Assembly (NCBI RefSeq): GCF_900182925.1
Contig: NZ_LT900024.1
Span: forward strand, 372,001 to 436,000
DNA from: Psychrobacter sp. LV10R520-6
GTDB lineage: Bacteria > Pseudomonadota > Gammaproteobacteria > Pseudomonadales > Moraxellaceae
DNA length: 64,000 nt
Reading direction: 5' to 3'
In this document: positions 37,039 to 46,016 of the stretch, in pieces
Position numbering within the stretch: the first letter of the stretch is position 1
How the letters are laid out: the number at the start of each line of letters is the position of its first letter
The notes under the pieces: generated by a model
The model's database searches: none
The model's input: the letters and a program-made list of their open reading frames with translations, nothing else
What the model was told of the DNA's origin: nothing
Made by a program: the position numbers and the translations under genes

Positions 37039-37494
37039 TTATTTATGCAAACTAGGTTTTGATTTGCCTTTCTCTTTAGGCTGTGCGTCTTTTACCCCGA
37101 CCAATGGCATACCGCCGCCTTGCCAGCTGCCAATACCACCATCTAGGCGATAAACGTTATCTTTACCGATCATCTGCACAGCTGCGCCTGCTTGCGCGCC
37201 CATATCACAGATGATAATCACGGGCGACTCAATCGCACGTACTTCTTCTAGGCTTTCTTTAAGCTGAGTAAACGGAATATTACGACTGCCTTGGATATAG
37301 CCAGTAATGAACTTCTTCTTAGCGCGAATATCAATAAGTTGCGCATTTTGGGAGTTGACCATCATGCCAAGTGTATTAGGCGACACTTTTTTGCCGCTAC
37401 GTTTGTTTTCAATGGCAAAAAACAGTACGGCAAGTACCGCTAAAATACTAAATAAAAACGGGTGGTTGCCCACAAAATCAAGCGCACGATCCAA
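37039..37494 (-). CDS. Membrane-anchored rhodanese-domain protein
   Basis: This protein of about 151 residues has an N-terminal membrane helix (PFLFSILAVLAVLFFAIE) and a rhodanese domain with the active-site loop CDMGAQAG and GGIGSWQGGGMPL at the end. It may move sulfur or simply bind ligands at the inner membrane; close relatives of this YibN type are common next to secB/grxC. I place the start at TTG 37494 because GGAGG lies 6 bases upstream; the open frame extends 21 codons further to an ATG with no RBS. The C-terminus is Lys-rich. Confidence 0.8.
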   Translation of the reverse strand: MDRALDFVGNHPFLFSILAVLAVLFFAIENKRSGKKVSPNTLGMMVNSQNAQLIDIRAKKKFITGYIQGSRNIPFTQLKESLEEVRAIESPVIIICDMGAQAGAAVQMIGKDNVYRLDGGIGSWQGGGMPLVGVKDAQPKEKGKSKPSLHK

Positions 37495-37677
37495 ACCATA
37501 CCTCCAAAAAATAAGTGTTCTATCAAACTGCGAATACAGTCTAATGATACCGAACAAGGCGCTATTATACCGATTAGGTCATCTTTAGTAAACGTGCGAT
37601 GATCACACGTTTCATTTGATAGTTGTGATGATAGTTGTGATGATTGTTGTGGTAATAAGCGCGTTGGTTAATTTGGC

Positions 37678-38781
37678 TTAATACGGTTTAGTATCGGCCT
37701 CGATGCGCAAAGTAATAAGGTTCTCAACGCGGCGCTGGAGTACTTCGCCGTCAGCAACCGCTTGCCATAATGCGCAGCCTTTACTGTTGTGGGTATGACG
37801 ACAATCGCGAAACTGACAATCACCGGACAAAGGCGCAAGCTCAACAAAACCGGAGATAATATCATCAGGGGTTAAGTGCCAAATACCATATTCACGAATA
37901 CCTGGGGTATCGACGATGCCGCCTTGGGTCAGGTCATCTGGATTAAATGGCAATAAACGGCTAGTGGTGGTGGTATGCTGACCGAGTTTTGAGTTATCAG
38001 AGATAATATTAACGCTTTGTGCTGATTCAGGCAGTAATGCATTGATTAGGCTACTCTTACCAACGCCCGATTGCCCCGCAAAAATGACCAGCTTATTATC
38101 GATATAACGTTTAAGCTCACTAAGTCCTTGTTGATCGTTGCTAGCAGCGACGTTTTCTGGACAATCAACTGAGGTCAGCACGCTTTCATAACCTAGTGCC
38201 GCATACTGCGTCAGTAATTCATTGGTATTGGCATCATCATCTTCTGCTAATAAATCTGCTTTATTTAATACCAGTAGTGGCTTCACACCGGCATGATGGC
38301 AAACCACTAAATAACGGTCAATTAAGGTGGGAGCCGCCGCTGGCAGTGGTGCAAAGACAATGGCCAGAATATCGACATTAGCGGCTACTGGTTTGAGCTT
38401 ATGATAGCGATCTGGGCGTGAGACCAATGAGGTACGTGGTTTTACTGCTTCGATGCGGCCAAATCCAGTATTGGAATCGGCATTCCAGCGTACATTATCA
38501 CCAGCGGCTAGCATCGGTAGGTTGGTGCGTACATGACAACGCCAAATATCCCCTAATGCCAGCGCTTGCCAAAACGGCTCAGGATCATCGGGTGCAAACT
38601 CAGGTTGCACAGGGATGACGGCCGGTAAGCTGGTCACTTGTACTTCTAGTTGCTTACCATAATGCGCCATGACCAAGCCATCCATCAGGCTGTCGTCAAT
38701 ACTGTCTTGATTAGACAACTGTTGTTTATCGATGCGACGAATCTGCTGTTTGGTCAGTTTGCGTTGCCGAATTAATGCCAT
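37678..38781 (-). CDS. rsgA: Ribosome small subunit-dependent GTPase RsgA
   Basis: This 367-residue protein has an OB-fold N-terminus. The circularly permuted GTPase domain runs with LNKADLL before the P-loop GQSGVGKSSLINAL and then DTPGIREYG. The C-terminal zinc site is visible in CQFRDCRHTHNSKGCAL. RsgA checks late maturation of the 30S subunit. It diverges from orn, an arrangement common in gammaproteobacteria, with 200 bases between the starts. The ATG at 38781 is the first in frame and fits the family length. Confidence 0.96.
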   Translation of the reverse strand: MALIRQRKLTKQQIRRIDKQQLSNQDSIDDSLMDGLVMAHYGKQLEVQVTSLPAVIPVQPEFAPDDPEPFWQALALGDIWRCHVRTNLPMLAAGDNVRWNADSNTGFGRIEAVKPRTSLVSRPDRYHKLKPVAANVDILAIVFAPLPAAAPTLIDRYLVVCHHAGVKPLLVLNKADLLAEDDDANTNELLTQYAALGYESVLTSVDCPENVAASNDQQGLSELKRYIDNKLVIFAGQSGVGKSSLINALLPESAQSVNIISDNSKLGQHTTTTSRLLPFNPDDLTQGGIVDTPGIREYGIWHLTPDDIISGFVELAPLSGDCQFRDCRHTHNSKGCALWQAVADGEVLQRRVENLITLRIEADTKPY

Positions 38782-38982
38782 AAATTGTGACCTACTAAAA
38801 AATATTGCTAAGTGTAGCGTGAAAATTTGCTAACATACAGCCTTAAGCGCCTGCGGCAGACAGTGGTTTTGTAACGTTTAAGCGCTACGAACGCCAAGGC
38901 GTTATACCTTTTATATTATTTACTTTATTGAGGCTCAACTGATTCAAAGTTGCTTCAAAATTTATTGACCATAGGACAGCTT

Positions 38983-39570
38983 ATGAGTACCGGTGACCAT
39001 CCCAACAAGATTAAGATCAAAAACCAAGGTAAAAAAGGGTTGGTATGGATTGATTTAGAGATGACAGGGCTTGATACCTTAAATGATGAAATTATCGAGA
39101 TTGCCACAGTTGTTACCGATGAAGATTTGAATGTCTTAGCAGAAGGTCCTGTTTTTGCCATCAAAGTATCTGACCGTAAATTAAACGGTATGGATGACTG
39201 GAATACTAAGCAACACGGACAGTCAGGGCTGGTTGATCGGGTTCGCCGTAGTACCGTAACTTTGAGCGAGGCCGAAGCTGAGACTATCAAGTTTTTGAAT
39301 AAATGGGTCGATAGCGGCAAGTCGCCAATGTGTGGTAACTCTATCTGTCAAGATCGACGCTTTATGGCGCGCCAAATGCCAGAGTTAGAGAAGTTCTTTC
39401 ATTACCGCAACCTTGATGTGTCTTCAATCAAAGAGCTGTGCTTCCGCTGGCGCCCTGATATTTTAAAGAACTTTGAGAAAGGCGGTAGTCACTTAGCGTT
39501 AGATGATATTCGTGATTCTATTCGTGAACTAAAACACTATCGTCAGCACTTTTTTAAATTGATTCCTTAG
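38983..39570 (+). CDS. orn: Oligoribonuclease
   Basis: This 195-residue DEDDh exonuclease has [10 protein letters not shown] (D24, E26), [10 protein letters not shown] and [12 protein letters not shown], supplying the remaining acidic residues and the His. It degrades 2-5 nt RNAs and pGpG to mononucleotides and is usually essential. The start at 38983 is chosen for AGGACAG upstream; the open frame begins 11 codons earlier without an RBS. A perfect 13-bp terminator stem follows the stop by about 40 bases. Confidence 0.95.
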   Translation: MSTGDHPNKIKIKNQGKKGLVWIDLEMTGLDTLNDEIIEIATVVTDEDLNVLAEGPVFAIKVSDRKLNGMDDWNTKQHGQSGLVDRVRRSTVTLSEAEAETIKFLNKWVDSGKSPMCGNSICQDRRFMARQMPELEKFFHYRNLDVSSIKELCFRWRPDILKNFEKGGSHLALDDIRDSIRELKHYRQHFFKLIP

Positions 39571-39610
39571 ATCTAAATTGTTTAAGAGTAGATAGGATAG
39601 GAAGAAAAAA

Positions 39611-39644
39611 GAGGGTCTATTGAATAGTCAATAGACCCTCTTTT
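39611..39644 (+). terminator. Terminator of orn
   Basis: GAGGGTCTATTGA (39611-39623) pairs perfectly with TCAATAGACCCTC (39628-39640), followed by TTTT. The preceding A-run makes it possibly bidirectional. Confidence 0.9.
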
Positions 39645-39664
39645 AATGTTTTTTTTATAGTTGC

Positions 39665-39833
39665 GTAGGGTGCGCTCTGCGCACCAATAACGAGATTATG
39701 ACCAACAAGCGTTGCGCAGAGCACACCCTACACCTGAAAGTCGTCAAAACAAAACACTGCTTTGTTAGACTTGCAAGGAAAATCCTTTAAATAGGATTTT
39801 CTAATATCATCAAGCGGTGGGTTACGTTACACC
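39665..39833. repeat. Inverted-repeat element between orn and lpxH
   Basis: GTAGGGTGCGCTCTGCGCA (39665-39683) pairs with TGCGCAGAGCACACCCTAC (39713-39731), 18 of 19. After it come CAAAACACTGCTTTG (39750-39764) with TTGCAAGG, a hairpin GGAAAATCCT/AGGATTTTC (39777-39799), and GGTGGGTTACGTTACACC, which runs into the lpxH stop codon. The middle part resembles the 62-bp insertion in tnpB at 25,649. Confidence 0.75.
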
Positions 39834-40681
39834 AAAAATTTAAACTCAACTAATCCAAAGTTGGCGTTATTAGTATTGCTGTCAATATTTGCCTCTATAT
39901 CTGTGGTAGTCGCCCCAATAACGGCGCTAACTTTAGGTTGGCGCGTTTCTTGATCAAGCAGTCGCCAATCACCAAGCACATAGCGGCTTTTGCCTTCATC
40001 GCTGCGATGAATTTCAGGACGATGAGTATGACCATGTAGCAGCGCGTCATATTTATAAAGTGCTTTGTTCACTGAAGCTTCATTCACATCCATGATATGA
40101 GCGGCTTTGGTAGTATTTTTCTTTTTACTTTTTTGTCTTATATTAGCGGCAATGGCCAAGCGTTTTTCTAACGACTTATTGAGTAAATACCACTGGGTCA
40201 AACGATGACGCATTATTCTGCGGAAAAACTGATATTTTTTATCATCGGTACATAGCGCATCGCCATGTTCTAAACGGTAGCTTTGCTGTCCAACAGATAA
40301 CGCATAAGGTTCATAAATCATCTCGCCACCGAATAAGTTGCAAAATGGCTGGCCTAATAAAAAGTCTCGGTTGCCATGCATTACTAAGATTTCACAACCG
40401 TCTATACGTAGCTGTTTTAGCTTAATAATCAGCGGTGTTAGCCAATGAGTTTGGCGCTTATCTTCTGATAATGTTAAGTAGGCATCATCACCCAACCACA
40501 CCTCAAACCAATCGCCTAAGATAAATAAACGCTTGAGCGCAGGCAAGGCTAGACAGTCATCAAGCAGCGCCAAAAAAGCCTGCACTAAGGCAGGCTCTTC
40601 AGGCGATAAATGCAAGTCGCTGATTAATAATTGCCGTACCTCATGGGGACGGGTTGTTATCAGATGATTGAAATTTTGCAT
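39827..40681 (-). CDS. lpxH: UDP-2,3-diacylglucosamine diphosphatase LpxH
   Basis: This 284-residue metallophosphoesterase has SDLHLSPEEP (D22, H24), GDWFEVWLGDD, MHGNRDF, EHGDALC and HGHTHRP, the full set of LpxH metal ligands. It cleaves UDP-2,3-diacylglucosamine to lipid X in lipid A synthesis at the inner membrane surface. It is longer than the usual ~240 residues, with a basic insert (KSKKKNTTKAAHIM) before the last His motif and a Thr/Asn-rich patch near the C-terminus. The final codons lie inside a repeat-derived sequence, so its 3' end may have been remodelled. Confidence 0.92.
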   Translation of the reverse strand: MQNFNHLITTRPHEVRQLLISDLHLSPEEPALVQAFLALLDDCLALPALKRLFILGDWFEVWLGDDAYLTLSEDKRQTHWLTPLIIKLKQLRIDGCEILVMHGNRDFLLGQPFCNLFGGEMIYEPYALSVGQQSYRLEHGDALCTDDKKYQFFRRIMRHRLTQWYLLNKSLEKRLAIAANIRQKSKKKNTTKAAHIMDVNEASVNKALYKYDALLHGHTHRPEIHRSDEGKSRYVLGDWRLLDQETRQPKVSAVIGATTTDIEANIDSNTNNANFGLVEFKFLV

Positions 40682-40711
40682 TTATCATAACCTTAAATGA
40701 TGGCTGGTTAT

Positions 40712-40786
40712 TTATTTAGAAAGTACTTATTTAGAAACTGCTTATTTAGAAACTGCTTATTCAGAAACTGCTTATTTAGAAACAAT
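40712..40786. repeat. Five tandem 15-bp copies of the ppiB 3' end
   Basis: TTATTTAGAAACTGC-type units occupy 40712-40726, 40727-40741, 40742-40756, 40757-40771 and 40772-40786. The last one is the end of ppiB itself. Read on the minus strand each unit encodes xVSK-stop, so the terminal codons with their stop have been duplicated in tandem. Confidence 0.9.
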
Positions 40787-41284
40787 GGTTGCTGAGTTGA
40801 TGATAACCGCTTCTTTTGGCACATCAGCATGCATGCCGAAACGACCAGTAGGAACGCCTCTCATTTTTTCGATAACGTCCATACCGCTAGTCACTTTACC
40901 AAAGACCGTATAACCCCAACCTTGGGCATTTTTACCAGTATGGTTTAGGAAGTCATTGTCTTTTACGTTAACAAAGAACTGGCTGGTTGCTGAGTGTGGG
41001 TCTTGGGTACGCGCCATAGCAAGCGTGCCAGCTTCATTTTTTAGACCATTATCGGCTTCGTTTTCGATGGGAGCGTTGGTGCCTTTTTCATTCATATCTG
41101 CATCCATACCGCCGCCTTGAATCATAAAGCCGTCGATGATGCGATGAAAGATGGTTCCGTCATAATGACCAGATTTGACGTAGTTTAAGAAGTTTTCTAC
41201 GGTTTTTGGGGCTTTTTCTTCGTTAAGTTCGATAACGATCGCACCCATAGTGGTGTCGAGTTCTACTACTGGCATATCTACCAT
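40772..41284 (-). CDS. ppiB: Peptidyl-prolyl cis-trans isomerase B (cyclophilin)
   Basis: This 170-residue cyclophilin has [31 protein letters not shown] (with the substrate-binding Phe) and [15 protein letters not shown]. It has no signal peptide, so it acts in the cytoplasm as a proline isomerase. The start at 41284 (MVDMPVVEL) is chosen because AAAGGA lies upstream; an open frame 30 codons longer is not supported. Its last five codons are repeated in tandem downstream. It lies on the minus strand beside lpxH, the neighbour order seen in several gammaproteobacteria. Confidence 0.95.
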   Translation of the reverse strand: MVDMPVVELDTTMGAIVIELNEEKAPKTVENFLNYVKSGHYDGTIFHRIIDGFMIQGGGMDADMNEKGTNAPIENEADNGLKNEAGTLAMARTQDPHSATSQFFVNVKDNDFLNHTGKNAQGWGYTVFGKVTSGMDVIEKMRGVPTGRFGMHADVPKEAVIINSATIVSK

Positions 41285-41599
41285 GTTGTGTTCCTTTCTA
41301 ATTGCAGTACCTGAATTGGCACTGTGGTGAGTTAATATTGTGGTTAGTCTAACGGCTTTTTTGTCGCCTGTCATGTATCAGGCTGTTAATGCATTCGTGA
41401 AACCTGATAGAATAACGCAACTTTATGATTTATCAATATAGTTTGTACCAAATAAAATAGATACGCTATGCTATATAATAAGCACACCGTATGCGTTTTT
41501 AAAATGAACCGACTATGTTTTCTTATTAATTTTTGAACTTTCTATGGTACGTGTTGGCGCGTACCCTAATCTGATAAATTGCGTTAGGAGCAATGTTCC
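41285..41599. other. Divergent promoter region ppiB/glnS
   Basis: These 315 bases separate the divergent ppiB and glnS starts. A small hairpin GGTACG/CGTACC (about 41,545-41,564) precedes glnS. TTAGGAG before 41600 is the glnS RBS. No gene was seen. Confidence 0.5.
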
Positions 41600-43327
41600 A
41601 TGAGTGAGCACTCAAACACTACCGAACAAAAAAACGACTTTATTCGTAATATCATTCGTGACGATGTCAATGCGCAAAAATACAAACAGATAGTGACGCG
41701 CTTTCCACCCGAACCAAATGGCTACTTGCATCTTGGGCATGTGAAATCAATTTGCTTAAACTTCGGCGTTGCTGAAGAGTTTGGTGGTATTTGCCATTTG
41801 CGTTATGACGACACCAACCCAACGGCTGAGAAACAGGACTACATTGATAATATCAAAAAAGATTTACAGTGGTTGGGCTTTGAATGGGCAGGCGAGGCGT
41901 TACATGCGTCAAGCTACTTTGATCAATTGCATGCATGGGCAGTCCAACTGATCGAACAGGGTGATGCGTACGTTGACTTGCAAACGCCTGAGCAAATAAA
42001 AGACAATCGTGGCTCGTTCAAGGAAGCGGGTACTGCGTCTCCGCAACGTGATGCCAGTGTTGCAGACAATTTAAAGTTATTCGAAGATATGAAAAACGGT
42101 AAATATGCTGATGGTAAAGCAGTATTGCGCGCCAAGATTGATATGTCTGATGCCAATATGAATATGCGCGACCCGATTATTTATCGTGTGATGCATCAAG
42201 AGCATCATCAGACGGGTAATAAATGGTGCATTTATCCGATGTATGATTTTGCTCATCCCTTATCAGATGCGCTTGAAGGTATTACTCATTCGCTATGTAC
42301 CTTAGAGTTTGAAGACCATCGTCCGTTTTATGATTGGATTGTCAGTAAAATTGGCTTTGAGCAACCGCCGCATCAGTATGAATTTTCACGCCTAAACGTG
42401 GACCATACTTTGACCAGTAAGCGTAAGTTGAAGCAGTTGGTTGATGAAGGTATTGTTGACGGTTGGGATGATCCTCGTATGCCAACCGTGGCTGGCATGC
42501 GCCGTCGTGGCTATACCCCTGAAGGGCTACGTGATTTCTGTAATCGGGTTGGTATCGCCAAAGCGGATGGTGTGGTCGATATGCGCTTGCTTGAATTTAG
42601 TATTCGTCAGTCGTTAGATGACACTACCGCGCGTGGAATGGCCGTACTTAAACCGTTAAAAGTGACTATTACTAACTTTAGTGAAGCCGTGAGTAGCTGG
42701 GAGTCGCAAAAGGCTGATAGTGTTAATGGGCGTTGGGATGATGACACCCAAACGTTATGGTTAACGCAGCCTAACCATCCAAACTTCGATATGGGTGAGC
42801 GTGAAATCCCCTTTACTGAAACGCTTTATATTGATCAAGGTGACTACGAGATTGAGCCACCAATAGGCTACAAACGCTTATCCCCAGAGAAAACAGAAAT
42901 TCGTCTGCGTAATACTTATATATTAGCAGTGACCGAGCATATCACTGATGATAATGGTGATGTTGTGGAGCTAAAAGCGACCATTGATCCTACTACCTTA
43001 GGTAATAATCCTGAAGGTCGTAAGGTCAAAGGTGTGATTCATTGGGTATCGGCCAGTCAAGGCATTCCAGCTACCGTGCGCTTATATGAGCCGCTGTTTA
43101 ACGTCGAAGACCCCGGTAGCGTGAGCGATGTTCATGGCGCGCTAAATCCCAATTCTTTGACTGAGCTGGCAGCTGTGGTTGAGCCGTCATTGGCTAATGC
43201 CGATGCTGGCACACGCTTTCAGTTTGAGCGTGAAGGCTACTTTATTAGTGATGCTATCGAGCATAGCAACGAGAAGCCAGTATTTAACCAAATTGTTAGC
43301 TTACGTGACAGTTATAAACCGGCTTAA
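41600..43327 (+). CDS. glnS: Glutaminyl-tRNA synthetase
   Basis: This 575-residue class I synthetase has PEPNGYLHLGHVKSICLNFG (HIGH motif) near residue 36, the GlnRS-specific DDTNPTAEKQDYI, and the KMSKS-equivalent LTSKRKLKQLV. The C-terminal half holds the two anticodon-binding beta barrels. It charges tRNA-Gln directly with glutamine. GGAG lies 7 bases before the ATG. A terminator follows about 70 bases downstream. Confidence 0.97.
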   Translation: MSEHSNTTEQKNDFIRNIIRDDVNAQKYKQIVTRFPPEPNGYLHLGHVKSICLNFGVAEEFGGICHLRYDDTNPTAEKQDYIDNIKKDLQWLGFEWAGEALHASSYFDQLHAWAVQLIEQGDAYVDLQTPEQIKDNRGSFKEAGTASPQRDASVADNLKLFEDMKNGKYADGKAVLRAKIDMSDANMNMRDPIIYRVMHQEHHQTGNKWCIYPMYDFAHPLSDALEGITHSLCTLEFEDHRPFYDWIVSKIGFEQPPHQYEFSRLNVDHTLTSKRKLKQLVDEGIVDGWDDPRMPTVAGMRRRGYTPEGLRDFCNRVGIAKADGVVDMRLLEFSIRQSLDDTTARGMAVLKPLKVTITNFSEAVSSWESQKADSVNGRWDDDTQTLWLTQPNHPNFDMGEREIPFTETLYIDQGDYEIEPPIGYKRLSPEKTEIRLRNTYILAVTEHITDDNGDVVELKATIDPTTLGNNPEGRKVKGVIHWVSASQGIPATVRLYEPLFNVEDPGSVSDVHGALNPNSLTELAAVVEPSLANADAGTRFQFEREGYFISDAIEHSNEKPVFNQIVSLRDSYKPA

Positions 43328-43398
43328 TTTATCAATCAGTATTACTTATAGAGTTTAATGTTCTAAAATAATACTGAACAATAGTGGTTTGCAAGCAT

Positions 43399-43432
43399 GC
43401 CCATTTCTAGTACGCTAGAGATGGGCTTTTTT
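43399..43432 (+). terminator. Terminator of glnS
   Basis: GCCCATTTCTAG and CTAGAGATGGGC (43399-43426) form an imperfect stem with a TACG loop, followed by six Ts. Confidence 0.88.
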
Positions 43433-43511
43433 ATGAAAAATAATAAATTATTCAATAAGTGATCATTAATCATTAGCAATAATTATAAATAGTAAATTTG
43501 AGGACATTTAA

Positions 43512-43877
43512 ATGGCAAATTTTTTGAATAGTAGTACCCCACTCTCAACTATCATAATTTTTGGCGTAGGCTGTGGCTTTAGCCCAGCGTTTTTGGCAAA
43601 TGGTTACGATTGACTGGGCTAAAAGCGCCAGCCTACGATAGCCCCTATTAAGTTGAGAGTCGCGTATAGTAGTGGCACAACCTATCATCTGATGACAAAA
43701 CAGTCAGTCCAGCCTCTGTTACGATTGACAAAGCAGCAGAAGACATCGCAAAGCCTAACTATTCTAAATTGACCACAGCGAAGCTTGCTAAGGAGCTGGG
43801 AATGAACTACCCAAGAGTTAAATGACAAGCTGCTTGAAATGAGTTATCTGGAAGAAAAAGAGGGCGAGCTGGTATAG
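43512..43877 (+). pseudogene. Decayed gene interrupted by a MITE
   Basis: GAGGAC precedes an ATG at 43512 that opens MANFLNSS before the MITE. After the MITE and a one-base shift, a readable stretch continues: NLSSDDKTVSPASVTIDKAAED, then KPNYSKLTTAKLAKELGMNYPRV. After another shift it gives NDKLLEMSYLEEKEGELV and TAG (43875-43877). The middle resembles a small helix-turn-helix (TTAKLAKELGM...NDKLLEM), but I do not recognise the parent gene. The TAG is inside the left end of repeat copy E. Reconstruction needs two frameshifts, so it is tentative. Confidence 0.5.
43536..43665. mobile_element. 130-bp MITE with 8-bp target duplication
   Basis: The ends are ACCCCACTCTCAACT and, inverted, ACGCGACTCTCAACT (13 of 15). 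Inverted similarity continues inside (GGCGTAGGCTG, TAGCCCAG). ATAGTAGT flanks it on both sides (43528-43535 and 43666-43673). It encodes no protein and must be moved by a transposase elsewhere. Confidence 0.85.
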
Positions 43878-44018
43878 TCGATTCAATTTAAAAACGATAC
43901 AGTGCTACTGGGATGAATTTTTTGCAGCCTCTGTCCCGCTTGCGAACAGCACGCAAGAAAAATTTATACCAGTAGCACGCTGCTATACACGACTCTCTTT
44001 TATTGTGAACTGACTATA
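43873..44018 (+). repeat. Dispersed ~145-bp repeat, copy E (best-bounded)
   Basis: It starts TATAGTCGATTCAA and ends TTGTGAACTGACTATA, which are inverted copies of each other. Internal parts are GCTACTGGGATGAAT, GCAGCCTCTG, CGAACAGCACGCAAGAAAAA, TTTATACCAGTAGCACGC and GACTCTCTTTTATT. It is 146 bp, matching copy B in length. Confidence 0.88.
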
Positions 44019-44362
44019 CTGACTGATGCTGGTAGTGCTGCTGGTGGTATAAGCAAGCGCGGAAAATTCGGTGAGTTTTGTTTGTGGGATGCAGGCATGG
44101 TAGTGTAAACCATAAGCATAAACTTAGGCATAAGATAAAGTTACTTAAGCTTATTCACTTATCTGAGAATGGAATAACAGCATTACAATCCGTCACAAGA
44201 CATTCATAACCAGTTTGTTAAGATGAAATGAGCTTTTACCGGCGTGGCTTTAGTTATTTGGCTATAGCTGAGCTCGTCGATGATAACGATATGGCGCAAT
44301 GATACATTTCGACATTAGCGTCGACATTAGCGCTCAAAACTACTATAAATAAGGAATTAAGC
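44019..44362. other. Spacer before the peroxiredoxin
   Basis: These are 344 bases with no gene. GCTGGTAGTGCTGCTGGTGG near 44,028 is a small internal repeat. TAAGGA upstream of 44363 is the RBS of the next gene. I found no operator I can name. Confidence 0.4.
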
Positions 44363-45001
44363 ATGGCACATTTACGTTTAGGCGATAGCGCACCAAATTT
44401 TGACGCCAGCACCACAGATGGCGACATCAATTTTTACGATTGGGCAGGGGACAGCTGGGTGGTTTTCTTCTCACATCCTGCTGATTATACGCCAGTATGT
44501 ACTACTGAACTGGGCCGTACCGCCGCATTGGGTGGTGAGTTTCAAAAGCGCAATGTTAAGCCTATCGCGCTATCAGTAGACGGTCTAGAAGACCACAAAG
44601 GCTGGGTTAGTGATATCGAAGAGACCCAAGGCACAGCCGTGAATTTCCCTATCATTGCTGACTCTGATCGTAAAGTAGCCGATTTATATGACATGATTCA
44701 CCCCAATGCCGATAACACCGCCACGGTCAGAAGCGTATTCATTATTGATCCTAAAAAGAAAGTGCGCTTGACGCTTACCTATCCTGCCAGCTGTGGTCGT
44801 AACTTCGATGAAATCGTACGAGTAATTGATGCCATGCAACTGTCTGATGAGTATAATGTTGCAACCCCGGTCGACTGGAAAGAAGGCGATGACGTTATCA
44901 TTCCACCTAGTGTCAAAAACGAAGATATCGCAGCCAATTATCCTAAAGGTCATACGGAAATTAAGCCTTATTTGCGTACGACACCTGCGCCCAATAAATA
45001 A
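44363..45001 (+). CDS. 1-Cys peroxiredoxin (Prx6-type)
   Basis: This 212-residue peroxiredoxin has the peroxidatic Cys46 in HPADYTPVCTTELG, the position and neighbourhood of Prx6-type enzymes, and a long C-terminal domain (DWKEGDDVIIPPSVKNEDIA). It reduces hydrogen peroxide and organic peroxides. Cys143-144-region Ser-Cys (PASCGRNFDE) is present but lacks the classical resolving-Cys context. AAGGAAT precedes the ATG. A terminator follows, so it is monocistronic. Confidence 0.9.
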   Translation: MAHLRLGDSAPNFDASTTDGDINFYDWAGDSWVVFFSHPADYTPVCTTELGRTAALGGEFQKRNVKPIALSVDGLEDHKGWVSDIEETQGTAVNFPIIADSDRKVADLYDMIHPNADNTATVRSVFIIDPKKKVRLTLTYPASCGRNFDEIVRVIDAMQLSDEYNVATPVDWKEGDDVIIPPSVKNEDIAANYPKGHTEIKPYLRTTPAPNK

Positions 45002-45050
45002 CCAAGTCTCAAGACGTATGGTATAGAAGTCCATATTATCGTTGTTACCT

Positions 45051-45097
45051 AAAGTCCCATAATATAGAGTCCTATAACCCAAAGTTATGGGACTTTT
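45051..45097 (+). terminator. Terminator of the peroxiredoxin gene
   Basis: AAAGTCCCATAA (45051-45062) pairs with TTATGGGACTTT (45085-45096), followed by Ts. Confidence 0.85.
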
Positions 45098-45191
45098 TAC
45101 TATTCTCTTCACAAGGGTTGGTAAGGTTTTGCTATGATAATAATCTATCAGTGCTAAGTCGCTGCTTGATCACCCTTACAAGGAGTTTGTT

Positions 45192-45863
45192 GTGAAAAAA
45201 TTATACGTAACTCGTACCGCCCCCAATGCGCGCAAAGCCATTATTTTACTGGCTTCAAAAGGTATTGATATCGATAATATGGATGACCTTGATGTAGTTG
45301 ATATCGACTTTGCTGCTGGCGAGCAGTTCTCAGATGCGTTCACTGCTATCAACCCCATGCAGACGGTGCCGGTACTGACGCTTGATGACGGCACGGTACT
45401 CAATGACTCACAGGCCGTTTGTGAATATCTTGATCGCGTCTATGGTGAGCGTTCGGTCATGGGTAATGATGTGGTGCAGCGTGCTCAAGTCTGTGCCATG
45501 CGCCGTGTCGCTGAGTTTGAAGTGTTGTATAACCTGATGCTGGCATTTCAGCACAGTCACCCCTCTAAAGCCCAGCGTGTCGAGCAAGTACCAGAGTTCG
45601 TAGCGCCTTCTATTGCCCGTTCTATTAAAGCTTTGGCTTATTTTGAAGCGCGCTTACAAGATCGTGAATACTTAGTCGGCGATCAGTCGAGTTTTGCAGA
45701 TATTGTATTGTATTTAGGGTTAGATTTTGGCAAATTATTAAAAGTAAACCCTACTGAACACGGAGAAAACCTCGCGCGTTTCTATGCGATGATGCATGAG
45801 CGCTTTAGTGTGAAAAAAATGGGTAAAGCCAAACCTACTACTGAAAGCGAGCAAGACAAGTAA
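45192..45863 (+). CDS. sspA: Stringent starvation protein A (GST fold)
   Basis: This 223-residue protein has a thioredoxin-like N-terminal part with AINPMQTVPVLTLDDGTVLNDSQAVCEYLD (read in parts), then an all-helical glutathione transferase-like domain. In E. coli SspA binds RNA polymerase and helps cells in stationary phase. The start is GTG at 45192, with AAGGAG 6 bases upstream; KKLYVTRTAPN follows. sspB, often next to it, is not here: the space is taken by an IS607 element 150 bases downstream. Confidence 0.85.
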   Translation: MKKLYVTRTAPNARKAIILLASKGIDIDNMDDLDVVDIDFAAGEQFSDAFTAINPMQTVPVLTLDDGTVLNDSQAVCEYLDRVYGERSVMGNDVVQRAQVCAMRRVAEFEVLYNLMLAFQHSHPSKAQRVEQVPEFVAPSIARSIKALAYFEARLQDREYLVGDQSSFADIVLYLGLDFGKLLKVNPTEHGENLARFYAMMHERFSVKKMGKAKPTTESEQDK

Positions 45864-46016
45864 GTCGTTTATTGTATTTAAAACCTGTTTAAAAACCAAA
45901 CACTTCGTTACAAAATCTGACGTTATCAGGGTTACGAACAGTTACCTAAAATATAACCAATTCTAATCATTTATATCTATAATAAGTAAATTAAAAAACA
46001 ATAAAGAGATAGGGTT

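Noticed and set aside
40712..40786. CRISPR-like array at the ppiB tandem repeats
   Set aside because: Units are directly adjacent with no spacers and match the ppiB 3' end.
42412..42440. Altered KMSKS motif in glnS (LTSKRKL) as a defect
   Set aside because: The family tolerates variation before SKRKL, and the rest of the enzyme is intact.
44684..45112. 142-codon minus-strand frame over the peroxiredoxin
   Set aside because: It is antisense shadow coding over a clear peroxiredoxin and its terminator.
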